Shown: one piece after another, positions 19,166-28,072 of the stretch
Numbering within the stretch: the first letter of the stretch is position 1
Layout of the letters: every line of letters starts with the position of its first letter
DNA from: Methanoplanus limicola DSM 2279
GTDB lineage: Archaea > Halobacteriota > Methanomicrobia > Methanomicrobiales > Methanomicrobiaceae
NCBI RefSeq assembly: GCF_000243255.1
Contig: NZ_CM001436.1
Location: forward strand, 1,152,077-1,216,076
DNA length: 64,000 nt
Reading direction: 5' to 3'
The notes under the pieces: model-generated
The model's input: only the letters and a program-made list of their open reading frames with translations
Told to the model about the DNA's origin: nothing
Databases searched by the model: none
Position numbers and translations under genes: made by a program

Positions 19166-19360
19166 TTTTTAAATTCTATCGAGTAACTGGAGGCAGATTG
19201 TGTCTTCTCTGATATTAGCCGGGTAAAAGTGTAATTTTAACAGACCCTACTTTGCCAGTGCCAAAGTTCCGTAGTTCCGTAAAATCCCTTTATCCGAAGC
19301 TTAAAACTCAAAATGAGAGTATAGAATTGAAGAAGAACAGGAATTAAATTAAGGTGAAAA

Positions 19361-20485
19361 ATGATAACAAAAAAAGAAAGGTGGACCTTAGGTCTGCTTT
19401 TGGTAGTTACACTTGTCGGGGCGATGTTTGTTCCGGTGGTTAGTGCAGTTGCACCTCAAAAATTAATTGTTGAAAATCAAATAGATCTAGAAACCGCATA
19501 TGACTCAGCAGTTGCAGCATTTAAATTGCACATAAACAGTATTGAAAGTACTGACACTAAAATTTGGAAAAAGGCAAATATCCAAAAAGAAAATGTCTTA
19601 AAAGTTTATGACATCTCTAAAAATTTACAATATTATGAATTTGATATCGTAGATAATGGCATTGTTGTTGGTGAAATCAGAGCATCAGCAAATAAATTGC
19701 TTGGTACTCCGGTTCTATCTATTGAATGCCAACCAAATAATTTAAAGAAAAAATTATCTGAAACAAAGAATTATTACGATAAAAAAGGAATAGATTCAAC
19801 GATTGTAAGTTATTCTACATATCAGGGCTTATTGATCGAATCTGCTCCGGGTATTAAGTCAAATAATTATGTCTATGATTTATATTGGAACTCTAAAGTT
19901 TTGGCTTCTGATCTTAAGTCATGTTATGAGATGGAAGATATAACAGCGTATAATATGATAAAAAACTGGAACCATTTATACAAATTTGAGCAGGATGCAT
20001 CTGTAAATTTAACAAAATCCAAAACATTACAGAATTATTATGAATTATCAGGGGTACCCTTTCAGCACTGGGACCATGACAAATGGTGTGGAGTAGCATC
20101 AGCTCAAATGGTAGCTGGCTTTAATGGAGATTATGAGTCTCAATCTGAAATTGCAGATTATATGGGAATTAATACAACTCAAGGTTGTACATTTAATGAC
20201 CAATACAGGTATTTTTACTTCCACCTGAACTACAATCATTTCAGTGATGATGACGATATTCCATTTGATGACTATATAGATGCAATTGGTACTGATTCAA
20301 ATCCAGGATATCCTGTAATTGATGAAATACTTACTTCACTGGGTTATCATGACCGTGTTGCAGTTGGTTGGCAGGAATATACAGGAGGATCAAAAATATT
20401 AAAAGTACATGACCCTGCTAAAAGTTCAAGTAGTTATGAGTATTTTGTCTCAAATCACCCATTTGCAGCATTTACTTATCCCTAA
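19361..20485 (+). CDS. Secreted C39-like cysteine peptidase with prodomain
   Basis: 374 residues. A signal peptide (ERWTLGLLLVVTLVGAMFVPVVSA) is followed by a roughly 200-residue prodomain-like region (LKVYDIS, YEFDIVDNG, SANKLLGTPVLSIECQPN). The C-terminal half is papain-like: WCGVASAQM supplies nucleophile Cys243 and KVHDPA the likely His350, the arrangement of C39/streptopain-type peptidases. It acts outside the membrane; the target is unknown. AAGGTG precedes ATG 19361. The next gene encodes a membrane-anchored homologue of only the prodomain, 27 bp downstream on the same transcript, which suggests a built-in inhibitor or docking partner. Confidence 0.75.
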   Translation: MITKKERWTLGLLLVVTLVGAMFVPVVSAVAPQKLIVENQIDLETAYDSAVAAFKLHINSIESTDTKIWKKANIQKENVLKVYDISKNLQYYEFDIVDNGIVVGEIRASANKLLGTPVLSIECQPNNLKKKLSETKNYYDKKGIDSTIVSYSTYQGLLIESAPGIKSNNYVYDLYWNSKVLASDLKSCYEMEDITAYNMIKNWNHLYKFEQDASVNLTKSKTLQNYYELSGVPFQHWDHDKWCGVASAQMVAGFNGDYESQSEIADYMGINTTQGCTFNDQYRYFYFHLNYNHFSDDDDIPFDDYIDAIGTDSNPGYPVIDEILTSLGYHDRVAVGWQEYTGGSKILKVHDPAKSSSSYEYFVSNHPFAAFTYP

Positions 20486-20512
20486 TTAATTTAGTTTAGG
20501 AACGATAATACA

Positions 20513-21343
20513 ATGAGAATAAAGAAAATATCCATATTACTTCTAATTTCATCACTCCTTTTTTTTATTTCTATTTCAAGTGCAGAACTTGAACTTAGAG
20601 CACCCATAGAGCTGGATGAAAAAACAATTACTGAATATGAAGTAATTCCGGATATTGCTTACCAGGCAGCATTACTTGAAGTAACTCCATACATAGAAAG
20701 AGATCTCTGCTGTGAATATCCCGATACCTGGAATGGAGCATACGTTAAAAGAAGTAATCCGCTAAAAGTATATGACATTTCTGGAGAGATTCTTTTTTAT
20801 GAATTTGATATAGTTAGAGATAACGCTGTATTAGGAAAAGTAAGATCATCTGCCAATAAATTAATCGGCTATCCTGCACCAGTTATTGATTGCAGCCCAA
20901 ATACTGAGATTAAAGCCAATTTATCAAATTATACTGATTATTTCAATAATCAAGGCTATCATGTAATGGTAGTAGGTTCATATTATGGAAATAATTACCT
21001 CTTCGTAAATTGCAGTGATTCCGATAAAGAAAGTTTTATCTTTGATACCTGGTGGAATAAGGAACTATCAGTTGATAAATTTAAATCATACTACAAAAAT
21101 TATCCTTACGACCCAAAAGAAGCAGTAGATTCATGGAACGATCATTTTCCCAATTCCGTGGGTTGCTTTACTCAGCTAAATGAAAGTCTGAATATTTCTA
21201 AAGAGTCTGATTCCAGAGAGTTAGTCCTTTTAACGGAAGAAAACAACAATGAAAAAGCTGAAAGAGTTAATAATTCAGGTTTGTCTGTTTTTACAGTACT
21301 AATGGTTTTTGTACTGTTAATTTTTAGACTAAAGAAATTTTAA
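20513..21343 (+). CDS. Membrane-anchored homologue of the peptidase prodomain
   Basis: 276 residues: signal peptide (ISILLLISSLLFFISISSA), an external domain, then a C-terminal membrane helix (GLSVFTVLMVFVLLIFRLKKF) with a basic stop. The domain aligns over about 130 residues with the N-terminal half of the preceding peptidase: both have LKVYDIS, YEFDIV, SANKL-G-P and a C-x-PN turn. No catalytic Cys motif is present. Probable roles, by analogy with stand-alone propeptide inhibitors, are to inhibit or tether the peptidase at the cell surface (inference). Start at ATG 20513, 27 bp after the peptidase. Confidence 0.6.
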   Translation: MRIKKISILLLISSLLFFISISSAELELRAPIELDEKTITEYEVIPDIAYQAALLEVTPYIERDLCCEYPDTWNGAYVKRSNPLKVYDISGEILFYEFDIVRDNAVLGKVRSSANKLIGYPAPVIDCSPNTEIKANLSNYTDYFNNQGYHVMVVGSYYGNNYLFVNCSDSDKESFIFDTWWNKELSVDKFKSYYKNYPYDPKEAVDSWNDHFPNSVGCFTQLNESLNISKESDSRELVLLTEENNNEKAERVNNSGLSVFTVLMVFVLLIFRLKKF

Positions 21344-21361
21344 AGCGAGGTTATAAGGAAC

Positions 21362-21379
21362 AATGGGCTGGAATCCAGG
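21362..21379 (+). repeat. Second copy of the 18-nt IS-linked sequence
   Basis: AATGGGCTGGAATCCAGG matches 661-678 (directly after the transposase stop) at 17 of 18 positions. No transposase remains here. It may be a scar of a lost insertion sequence in the accessory region, just upstream of a gene with an in-frame stop. Confidence 0.3.
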
Positions 21380-21445
21380 CACTAAAAAGTGGAATATAAT
21401 TTTTGAAAATACTGATACACTAGATTCCAAGGTGATGATACAATT

Positions 21446-21946
21446 ATGAACATAAATCATTTAGTCGTGATAATAACAGGATTGGTGATATCAGTAATTG
21501 TAGTTATAATGCTCTTTAACTTTGGGGAACTGTTACCTGAAAGCCCTGAAAATAATTCATGGACACCTCCGGAGATTACTCCCGGTGTATCACTCATGAA
21601 CGCACCAGTGCTGATCCATCCTGAAATTGTTGAGTTGAAAGCAGGGGAAAGCAAGAAATTAAATATCACCCTGGAAACAAAAGAAAACGGACCGGGAGAG
21701 GTTCATCATACTCTCCTCTCCCGTGTTGAAGAGATTAATTCCAATGTAAAACTTCCACAGCCAGATGGATAAAATATCAGAATTAAACCATCTGACATTA
21801 TGGCATACCAGAACAGAACTTATGATTCTGCCGTCATTATAACAACCAACCATGATCTTTTAAAAGGTGATTATGTGTTCTGTTTTGGGATGACTTTTGA
21901 GGATTCTGTGGAGGAGAAATGGTGGATTACACTTAAAATTGTGTAG
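21446..21946 (+). pseudogene. Membrane-anchored external protein broken by an in-frame TAA
   Basis: An N-terminal anchor (VVIITGLVISVIVVIMLFNF) is followed by an external region with PEIVELKAGESKKLNITLETK, the look of a beta-sandwich surface domain. The frame stops at TAA 21770-21772, then continues in the same frame for 57 codons (SDIMAYQNRTYDSAVIITT to WWITLKIV) to TAG 21944-21946. The part after the stop completes a natural domain, so a single nonsense change is the simplest reading. No homologue is known to me. It could also be two adjacent pieces or a sequencing error. Confidence 0.6.
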
Positions 21947-22023
21947 AGAGAATAACCTAAAATCTCAGAAATTCTGGTTTTGACCTCGTATTAAGAGAAT
22001 ATGAGATGGTTATTCATCAGAAG

Positions 22024-22653
22024 TTACAAAAAAACCGGTATCTCAATACTGTCAGTGCCACAAATATTTATGCCGTCTTTTTCATCAGAACCAACTGAAA
22101 CCAGAATACCCGGAGCTTTAGCATTTACTGATTCGCTGTTCTCAACCGGAACAAGGTCAATTAAAACAGTTCCTGTACCGCCGCCAACAGGCGTAAAAGT
22201 ACGATCCCTGCCAACTTCTACCATAGTACTCCAGTTATATCCGGTTCCCGCTGTAGTCCATGCTGACACATAGTATTCAGGAGGCATTGCTCCGGATTTA
22301 TTCTCCGGAAAACTGCTTGTTATGCCTGAAATATGCCATCCATCAGGGATATAAAAAGCAACACCGCCCCAGTCACCCGGATCTATCTCAACCCCGGCAA
22401 CAATCTGAACATTTTCAGGAACTCCTTCACTTCCTCTGATAAATACAGTTCCTTTTGCCGATGTATTTATACCCGCAGATTCGGAATTTACGCTAAAACC
22501 CCTGATCAGAATGATATTCTCATTTTCAACCGCAGCAGTATAAGAATTATTTCCGCTGAAAATGCCAGAATAAATTACAGCAGCAAAAATAATTACCAAC
22601 ACGACAATTACAGAAATTATAGCATATCCGGATTTATTGTTTATATTTATCAT
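22024..22653 (-). CDS. Membrane-anchored external protein, function unknown
   Basis: 209 residues with one N-terminal membrane helix (YAIISVIVVLVIIFAAVIYS) after a short polar head, then an external, Gly/Ser/Val-rich domain. FSVNSESAGINTSAKGTVFI, IDPGDWGGVAFYIPDGWHI and GTVLIDLVPV suggest a beta-sandwich of the kind seen in archaeal surface proteins. The anchor resembles pilin-type leaders, but I see no clear processing site. It is convergent with the broken gene at 21.4-21.9 kb and of similar overall design. Confidence 0.6.
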   Translation of the reverse strand: MININNKSGYAIISVIVVLVIIFAAVIYSGIFSGNNSYTAAVENENIILIRGFSVNSESAGINTSAKGTVFIRGSEGVPENVQIVAGVEIDPGDWGGVAFYIPDGWHISGITSSFPENKSGAMPPEYYVSAWTTAGTGYNWSTMVEVGRDRTFTPVGGGTGTVLIDLVPVENSESVNAKAPGILVSVGSDEKDGINICGTDSIEIPVFL

Positions 22654-22725
22654 ATCTGACTATTACGCACACAAATGGATTTATTCAGGGATTTTAAAAT
22701 CTTACGACCCCTGAATTATCAATGA

Positions 22726-23799
22726 TTAAGAGAAATCACCAAATGTTGTATTGGCAGAAACCTTTGATTTCTTAGACCCTGTTAAAGAAAGTTCCTGCTC
22801 TGATTCCTCCGCTATTTCCGGAACTTCAGGAGTATAATTGGTTACAACAATCTCATTAATCGCAGATCTGGAATTACCTTTTGAGTTTATCATCCTCTTC
22901 GCAGGCACCCTTTCGATATTAAAATCACTGTAGAGGTCATCAAAGAAGTTGTCATCCGGAGAATTGTTCTTTGGGTCGGAATTGCTGAGCATGACCTTTG
23001 CTGACTTTTCACTGCACATCCTGAAAAATCCTGCAAGCCTCCTCTGATCGTCATCAGTAAACCCGCCCTTTGCATAGCTGTTGAAGCTTGATGTCTTATT
23101 TAAGGGACGGTATGGCGGATCGAAGTAGAGGAATGTATTCTCATCCACAAGCCTGCCAGCCTCTTCAAAATCTCCATGATGAACCTGAGTATTCTCAAGG
23201 GATTCTGATGCTGGAATGAGATAATTCTTTATTGCTATTGTCGGGTTTTTGTATTTTCCCATCGGAACATTGAATCCGCCGCTGCTGTTCACCCTGTACA
23301 GACCGTTAAAACACGTCCGGTTCAGAAATATCAGTTTTGCAGTCCTCTCTATTCCTTTAGCACCGGAAGCCGGGTAATCAAACCCATCCCTTTCGTCATT
23401 GTATGAGGACCGGATATTGTAATAGTACTCCTTTCTCCCCTCTTCATCAAGAGGGAGATATTCACCCTGATGATTCTCTAAAATCTCAATAAGCTCTTCG
23501 ACCGAATCCTTCACCGTCCGGTAGCAGAGGACAAGTTCAGGGTTTATATCAAAGATGTGGCATTCTTCCGGGCGGTAACGGTAATTTACCCTGAAATATA
23601 CTGCACCTCCACCAATGAACGGCTCAATAAACCGGGTGATCTCAAAACTATCTCCGCCTTCATACTTACCCTTCCGGTTGCCCGGACCTCCGGTAAGCTC
23701 TTTTGGAAACCTCTTCTCAAGTTCAGGAAGTATCTGCGACTTCCCACCGGCCCATTTTAAAAAAGGCCCTGCATCAATATTTTTTCTTGCTATTGCCAT
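22726..23799 (-). CDS. Dam-type DNA adenine-N6 methyltransferase
   Basis: D12-class adenine methylase. The order is FLKWAGGKSQILPEL, the SAM loop FIEPFIGGGAVYF, and the catalytic DPPY motif in LYFDPPYRPLNKTSSF, as in Dam/M.DpnII-type (alpha group) enzymes. A C-terminal tail of about 45 Glu/Ser-rich residues exceeds the usual length. No matching restriction endonuclease is recognisable. The gene is divergent from an ATPase/TOPRIM pair, 234 bp away. It may protect host DNA for a neighbouring system, or be an orphan methylase (inference). The target, perhaps GATC-like, cannot be read from the sequence. Confidence 0.9.
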   Translation of the reverse strand: MAIARKNIDAGPFLKWAGGKSQILPELEKRFPKELTGGPGNRKGKYEGGDSFEITRFIEPFIGGGAVYFRVNYRYRPEECHIFDINPELVLCYRTVKDSVEELIEILENHQGEYLPLDEEGRKEYYYNIRSSYNDERDGFDYPASGAKGIERTAKLIFLNRTCFNGLYRVNSSGGFNVPMGKYKNPTIAIKNYLIPASESLENTQVHHGDFEEAGRLVDENTFLYFDPPYRPLNKTSSFNSYAKGGFTDDDQRRLAGFFRMCSEKSAKVMLSNSDPKNNSPDDNFFDDLYSDFNIERVPAKRMINSKGNSRSAINEIVVTNYTPEVPEIAEESEQELSLTGSKKSKVSANTTFGDFS

Positions 23800-24032
23800 G
23801 AAATATTCCTTATTTTAGAGTTATGTCTCCATTACAGCATTTTAGCCTTAAATTGCTCAATTCATAGGAATTTGTAACTCAGCCAGATACAGTATCTGTA
23901 TATATTTTGAATTTCAGGGTTCAAATATGATGCCGTTATATAACAAAAATAAGACTCCTGACCGGAGAAAGATCATGGATTCTATCTCAACAGAAAATTA
24001 AATTACACACATTAAACAAATAAAGACATATT

Positions 24033-25382
24033 GTGAACAGTATCTCAGGTGTTTCGATTAAAAATTACAGGGCTATTGACAACGCAGAATTTAAGGCAAA
24101 ACCAATTACAATAATTGTTGGACCAAACAATTGTGGGAAATCTTCAGTTCTGGAAGCAATGTCACTGGCTATTTCTGAAGATAATAATTTTAAAGATTCT
24201 CTTGGCTATTCTGTCCTCCAATATCTTAGCAATAAATATTCTATCGGGAATCTGGCCAGAAATCCAAAAGATTCGGTTCTGATAGATATTGACAACTGCA
24301 AAACTGAACTTACAGTTATTTACTCAGGATATCCTGATAATGAAAAAGGCAGAGTAATTCAGGACTTTCTGAAAAAAAGCATAGATTCCTTCTTTGAGAG
24401 AGCGGACATCATAAAAGAGATAAACTATTCATTTAATGAAAACAGTAAATACAACCTGAAATCCGGGCAGCAATCACAACCTGCACCAATAAATATACAT
24501 GACTGGAATTTAAGGGATACTTACCCGGATAAAAAGCAAGACAGCAATATTATTTCAGATGAAGAAAATGACATTTATATTAAAAACATTGAAAATTCCT
24601 TTTCAGAAAATTTAAACAGATATATTCATTCCCTAAAGGAAGACATTAATTCAGAGATATTCAACGCAAAAAAACTAATATTATCCAGATTTAAATCAGA
24701 ATCTCTTGAAAATATCCAATTCAGACTTATATTCAGGGACAATTTAAAGAACCAGATGTTGAAGAGGTTTATGAATTATTTCCAGGATAAATTTCCTTTT
24801 GGAATACAGATAAACAATAATTGCCAAAAAAGAACACTAATCTCAGGCCTTGAAAAAAAAGCTGTACCGCTGGAAAAACTGCATGACCTTGTTGTGGAAA
24901 AAAACCTGATAAACGAGACAATCACCAGAATTGTGAATGAAATTCCGTATATAAACGATATCAGGAAGACAGACAAAGGAATGATGGTATCATTAGCCGG
25001 ACATGACAATATGCTACCAATATCTTCAATGGGTGACGGTTTTAAAAGCATTCTTGAAGTATTCTTTTTAAGTGCACTGGCAAAACAGGGCGTTGTTATA
25101 CTTGAAGAACCGGAGGTATCACTGCATCCCGGATATATTCAGATGTTCTGTGAGATGGTTATAAATTCATCAAAAGAGACACAGTTTTTCTTTTCCACTC
25201 ATTCCAGAGACATCATAGAAGAGATACTGGAAACTGCCAGACAGAAGAATTCCTTAGATGACATTGCAATATTAAGAATGCATAACCGTATGGACCTGCA
25301 TGCCAGTGAAATCGAGATCTTATCCGGAACTGAAGCACTGGACGATATTGAATCAATAAACTGTGATTTAAGGGGCGTATAA
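24033..25382 (+). CDS. OLD-like AAA ATPase
   Basis: 449-residue ATPase with an SMC/ABC-like head. Walker A is GPNNCGKSS (residues 30-38) after VSIKNYRAIDNAEF; Walker B is VVILEEPEVSLHP, and FFFSTHSRDIIEEIL is the H-loop. The middle (about 90-290) is long, charged and partly helical. It resembles the ATPase half of OLD/Gabija-like proteins, but the TOPRIM part is not fused: it is probably the next gene, 3 nt downstream. Start is GTG 24033 with no clear Shine-Dalgarno, so it may be leaderless. Likely a defence ATPase. Confidence 0.8.
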   Translation: MNSISGVSIKNYRAIDNAEFKAKPITIIVGPNNCGKSSVLEAMSLAISEDNNFKDSLGYSVLQYLSNKYSIGNLARNPKDSVLIDIDNCKTELTVIYSGYPDNEKGRVIQDFLKKSIDSFFERADIIKEINYSFNENSKYNLKSGQQSQPAPINIHDWNLRDTYPDKKQDSNIISDEENDIYIKNIENSFSENLNRYIHSLKEDINSEIFNAKKLILSRFKSESLENIQFRLIFRDNLKNQMLKRFMNYFQDKFPFGIQINNNCQKRTLISGLEKKAVPLEKLHDLVVEKNLINETITRIVNEIPYINDIRKTDKGMMVSLAGHDNMLPISSMGDGFKSILEVFFLSALAKQGVVILEEPEVSLHPGYIQMFCEMVINSSKETQFFFSTHSRDIIEEILETARQKNSLDDIAILRMHNRMDLHASEIEILSGTEALDDIESINCDLRGV

Positions 25383-25385
25383 TTT

Positions 25386-26084
25386 TTGATAGACCCGATA
25401 TTGTGTGAGGGGATAAACGATGGCTGGTTTCTCCAGGAATTAATTACCAGAGATTATCAGAAAGAACCATTACTATATGACAACAAAATTTCAGAATTTT
25501 TAAGGGCTGTACAAAGCAGCAGCAGTTACTACAAAGAGAGATATCCATGCCTGATCTTAAGTGATAACGGCCATCAGCTGATGGACAAATACCTCCCACA
25601 GACCATACGTGATTTATTTGGCAAAACAAACGCGGGGAATACCACATTTATAGTTCTGAAGGATAACGATGGCTCCCCGGATGAAATGCTTATGAGACAG
25701 TACCTGGCTAAAACAAAAAGAATTCTGCCAGCTAAAAATCTAAAAAAAGCTGATATATCTCTTGACAGAAATACTCAAAATCTGTTAATTACTTCAACAG
25801 AAGACAATTCTTATTCCTTTACTTTCTCTTTCATCTTTGTATCCGGCAGTCTTGAAAGTGAGATTGTGAGCAGATATTCAGATAAATATCGACCAAACAA
25901 AACGGAATCAAAAAGGCTGAAAGGGATGGACCCACACAAAGCCCTTGAATATATCGCCGCCGTCAATGAAAAATTCAAAAACAGGGAAGAAGTCATAAGG
26001 ACTTCTGTAAATGAAAACTGGTTCTCAGATGAGAGATGGTTTCAGGATCTCTGTGTAAAAATAAGAGAGATTCCACCACTATAG
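25386..26084 (+). CDS. TOPRIM-like nuclease candidate, partner of the OLD-like ATPase
   Basis: 232 residues. ILCEGINDGWFLQEL (Glu8, Gly9, Asp12) fits the TOPRIM EGxxD motif and FIVLKDNDGS (Asp93, Asp95) the DxD motif, the metal ligands of topoisomerase/OLD-type nucleases. SGSLESEIV and a Lys/Glu-rich end follow, as in DUF3226/DUF4435-like proteins. It starts at TTG 25386, 3 nt after the ATPase, so the two form one unit. Together they look like a split OLD or PARIS-like two-protein system. The fold is inferred from motifs only. Confidence 0.6.
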   Translation: MIDPILCEGINDGWFLQELITRDYQKEPLLYDNKISEFLRAVQSSSSYYKERYPCLILSDNGHQLMDKYLPQTIRDLFGKTNAGNTTFIVLKDNDGSPDEMLMRQYLAKTKRILPAKNLKKADISLDRNTQNLLITSTEDNSYSFTFSFIFVSGSLESEIVSRYSDKYRPNKTESKRLKGMDPHKALEYIAAVNEKFKNREEVIRTSVNENWFSDERWFQDLCVKIREIPPL

Positions 26085-26142
26085 AGAAGATTAACGCCCC
26101 CTAAATAAGTGAATTCGCAGGAATCCTTTCCGGAAAAAATAT

Positions 26143-26604
26143 TCAGAGGGAATCTCCCTCAATGCGATAGAGATACCAGTCCTGCCTCTCTGCACCCCTG
26201 TTTTCATAGAAATCTATTGAAGGCTGATTCCATGTCAGAACAGTCCAGTCCATTCTCCCGCAGCCTCTCTCTTTTGCAACATTCCGGCAGAAATCAAAGA
26301 ACATACCGCCTATGCCCATCTTTCTGTAATCCTTTGATACAAATATGTCCTCAAGGTACAGGGTTGGTTTTGCAAGAAATGTCGAGTAGGTGAAGTAGAA
26401 TGTGATGTAGCCCACCGGAATTTCATCCAAAAAGGACAGATATGCCTCATATTTTGGATTTTCAGAGAAGGCATCCTCTTTCAGGCGCAGGACTGCATCA
26501 GCGTCCGGAGGAGTTAATTTTTCATAATCCGCAAGCTCACGGATTAGTGATACAAAATCCGGAAAATTCTCCGGAGATACTTTGATTATTGAAATATCAC
26601 TCAT
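26143..26604 (-). CDS. GNAT N-acetyltransferase, SSAT/thialysine-like
   Basis: 153 residues of the single-domain GNAT fold. LYLEDIFVSKDYRKMGIGGMFFDFC is the acetyl-CoA-binding strand-loop-helix, and RMDWTVLTWNQPSIDFYENRGAERQ is typical of the diamine/thialysine acetyltransferase branch. It may acetylate polyamines or small amines in the cytoplasm; the exact substrate is not evident. Start ATG 26604; it is convergent with the TOPRIM-like gene. Confidence 0.85.
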   Translation of the reverse strand: MSDISIIKVSPENFPDFVSLIRELADYEKLTPPDADAVLRLKEDAFSENPKYEAYLSFLDEIPVGYITFYFTYSTFLAKPTLYLEDIFVSKDYRKMGIGGMFFDFCRNVAKERGCGRMDWTVLTWNQPSIDFYENRGAERQDWYLYRIEGDSL

Positions 26605-26784
26605 CTGTATCTGTTATATCACCGGCCTTCCAGAAAATAGCTTTGAAATATCCAAAAATGGGATTGGGGAATAAGAAAATTAAGCAAAAGGCAGTAATAC
26701 CTAATAGTCTGAATAACTCAATTACAGTAAATAACAGGATAAATCTCCTGCAAAAGAAGAAATTAAAAGGGAAAGCTGATCAAA

Positions 26785-27423
26785 ATGACTGACAAAATAA
26801 GAAAACCGGAAGATTTTAAATTTCTCAGGGAAGCTGCCCTGAAAATGGGCGTGAAGGAAGCAAAAATAATCCCGGCGTCCGACATAATTATTGAGAACAG
26901 GGTCACCCTGAAATGCAGGTCAGGATGCATCTCCTACGGAAATAAACTGACATGCCCCCCTTACGCTCCAACCCCGGACGAGTTCCGTAAGATTGCCAGT
27001 GAATACAGTTTTGCCCTTCTGGTGAAATTCCCGTCTGATGCTGAACTTGAACCGGAGGTATTACACTCAATATACAGATACTGCCTCGACCCGAATTCCC
27101 CCCCCGATAAAAAAGAGAAAACAGATAAATTCTGGAAAGACTGGTTTAAAGGTACAAACGTAATTCTACCGGTAATGCTTGAACTTGAAAAAACCGCGTT
27201 CAATGCCGGATACACTCTGGCCGTCGCACTTGCAAACGGACCGTGCAACCTCTGTGAAACATGCAATGTAAAAGGCGGAATATGCCTGCACCCGACAAGA
27301 GCGAGGATATCAGGAGAAGCAGTCGGGATAAATATAATAAAGACAGCCGAACGTGCAGGAATGCCAATCGTTTTCCCGTTTGTTAAAAATCCCGAACCAA
27401 TAGCTCTCTTACTGATAGACTAA
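26785..27423 (+). CDS. DUF2284 metal-binding protein
   Basis: 212 residues with the DUF2284 cysteine pattern: VTLKCRSGCISYGNKLTCPPYAP near residue 45, and CNLCETCNVKGGICLHP near 155. The eight-odd Cys probably bind Fe-S clusters or zinc. The family is common in methanogens and anaerobes; the reaction is unknown. The start ATG is in AAAATGACTG, with no other good start. A C_GCAxxG_C_C protein, another redox-type Cys protein, follows 76 bp downstream on the same strand. Confidence 0.85.
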   Translation: MTDKIRKPEDFKFLREAALKMGVKEAKIIPASDIIIENRVTLKCRSGCISYGNKLTCPPYAPTPDEFRKIASEYSFALLVKFPSDAELEPEVLHSIYRYCLDPNSPPDKKEKTDKFWKDWFKGTNVILPVMLELEKTAFNAGYTLAVALANGPCNLCETCNVKGGICLHPTRARISGEAVGINIIKTAERAGMPIVFPFVKNPEPIALLLID

Positions 27424-27499
27424 AAAATGAAAAAACTGGTTTTACTTTGGAAAAGAACAATAAATCACCAGATACAAATCAATCATTACGGTAATTAAC

Positions 27500-28003
27500 A
27501 TGATTAAAGACATTACTGATATTACGGGGAAAGCAGAACATGCCCTGAAAAACTTCTCAGCCGGATACAACTGTGCACAGTCGGTTCTCAGTGCATTTAC
27601 AGAAGATTTCGGCATTAAGGAGGAAGATGCCATAAATTATGCAACAGGGTTTGGAAGCGGGATGGCAACCGGAAGGATATGCGGTGTATGCACCGGTGCG
27701 GTTATGGCAGCCGGCCTTTATACTGCAAAAATTCCGGATATAAAAGAGAGAAAGAAAGAGGCATACAGGCTCTCAAAGGAATTCCAGAAGAGATTTGAAG
27801 AAACTCACGGTGCAACGGACTGCATAGATCTTCTTGGATATGACCATACAGACCCCAAAGAAGAGGAAAAACAGCCTGTGGAGAAGAGGCCAAAGACCGT
27901 GTGCCGGAAATTTATCAGAAGTGCAGTAATAATCCTGAGTGAAATCATAGAGGAGGATAAAAAAAGAAAAGCAGATATGACATTATTTCAGTCAGAACAT
28001 TAA
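27500..28003 (+). CDS. C_GCAxxG_C_C family redox protein
   Basis: 167 residues with the family pattern: NCAQSVL, then GFGSGMATGRICGVCTGAVMAAGL, DCIDLLGYD and TVCRKFI. The spaced conserved Cys are thought to bind a metal or form redox disulfides; members are often found with anaerobic redox genes and transporters. No biochemical role is assigned with certainty. The C-terminus is Lys/Glu-rich. It sits behind DUF2284 and may share its transcript. Confidence 0.85.
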   Translation: MIKDITDITGKAEHALKNFSAGYNCAQSVLSAFTEDFGIKEEDAINYATGFGSGMATGRICGVCTGAVMAAGLYTAKIPDIKERKKEAYRLSKEFQKRFEETHGATDCIDLLGYDHTDPKEEEKQPVEKRPKTVCRKFIRSAVIILSEIIEEDKKRKADMTLFQSEH

Positions 28004-28072
28004 AATAATTAAAACAGCCGAAAGATAACCAGAGGAAATTCCGGATGAAAAATAATATCTTTTAAGATTATT

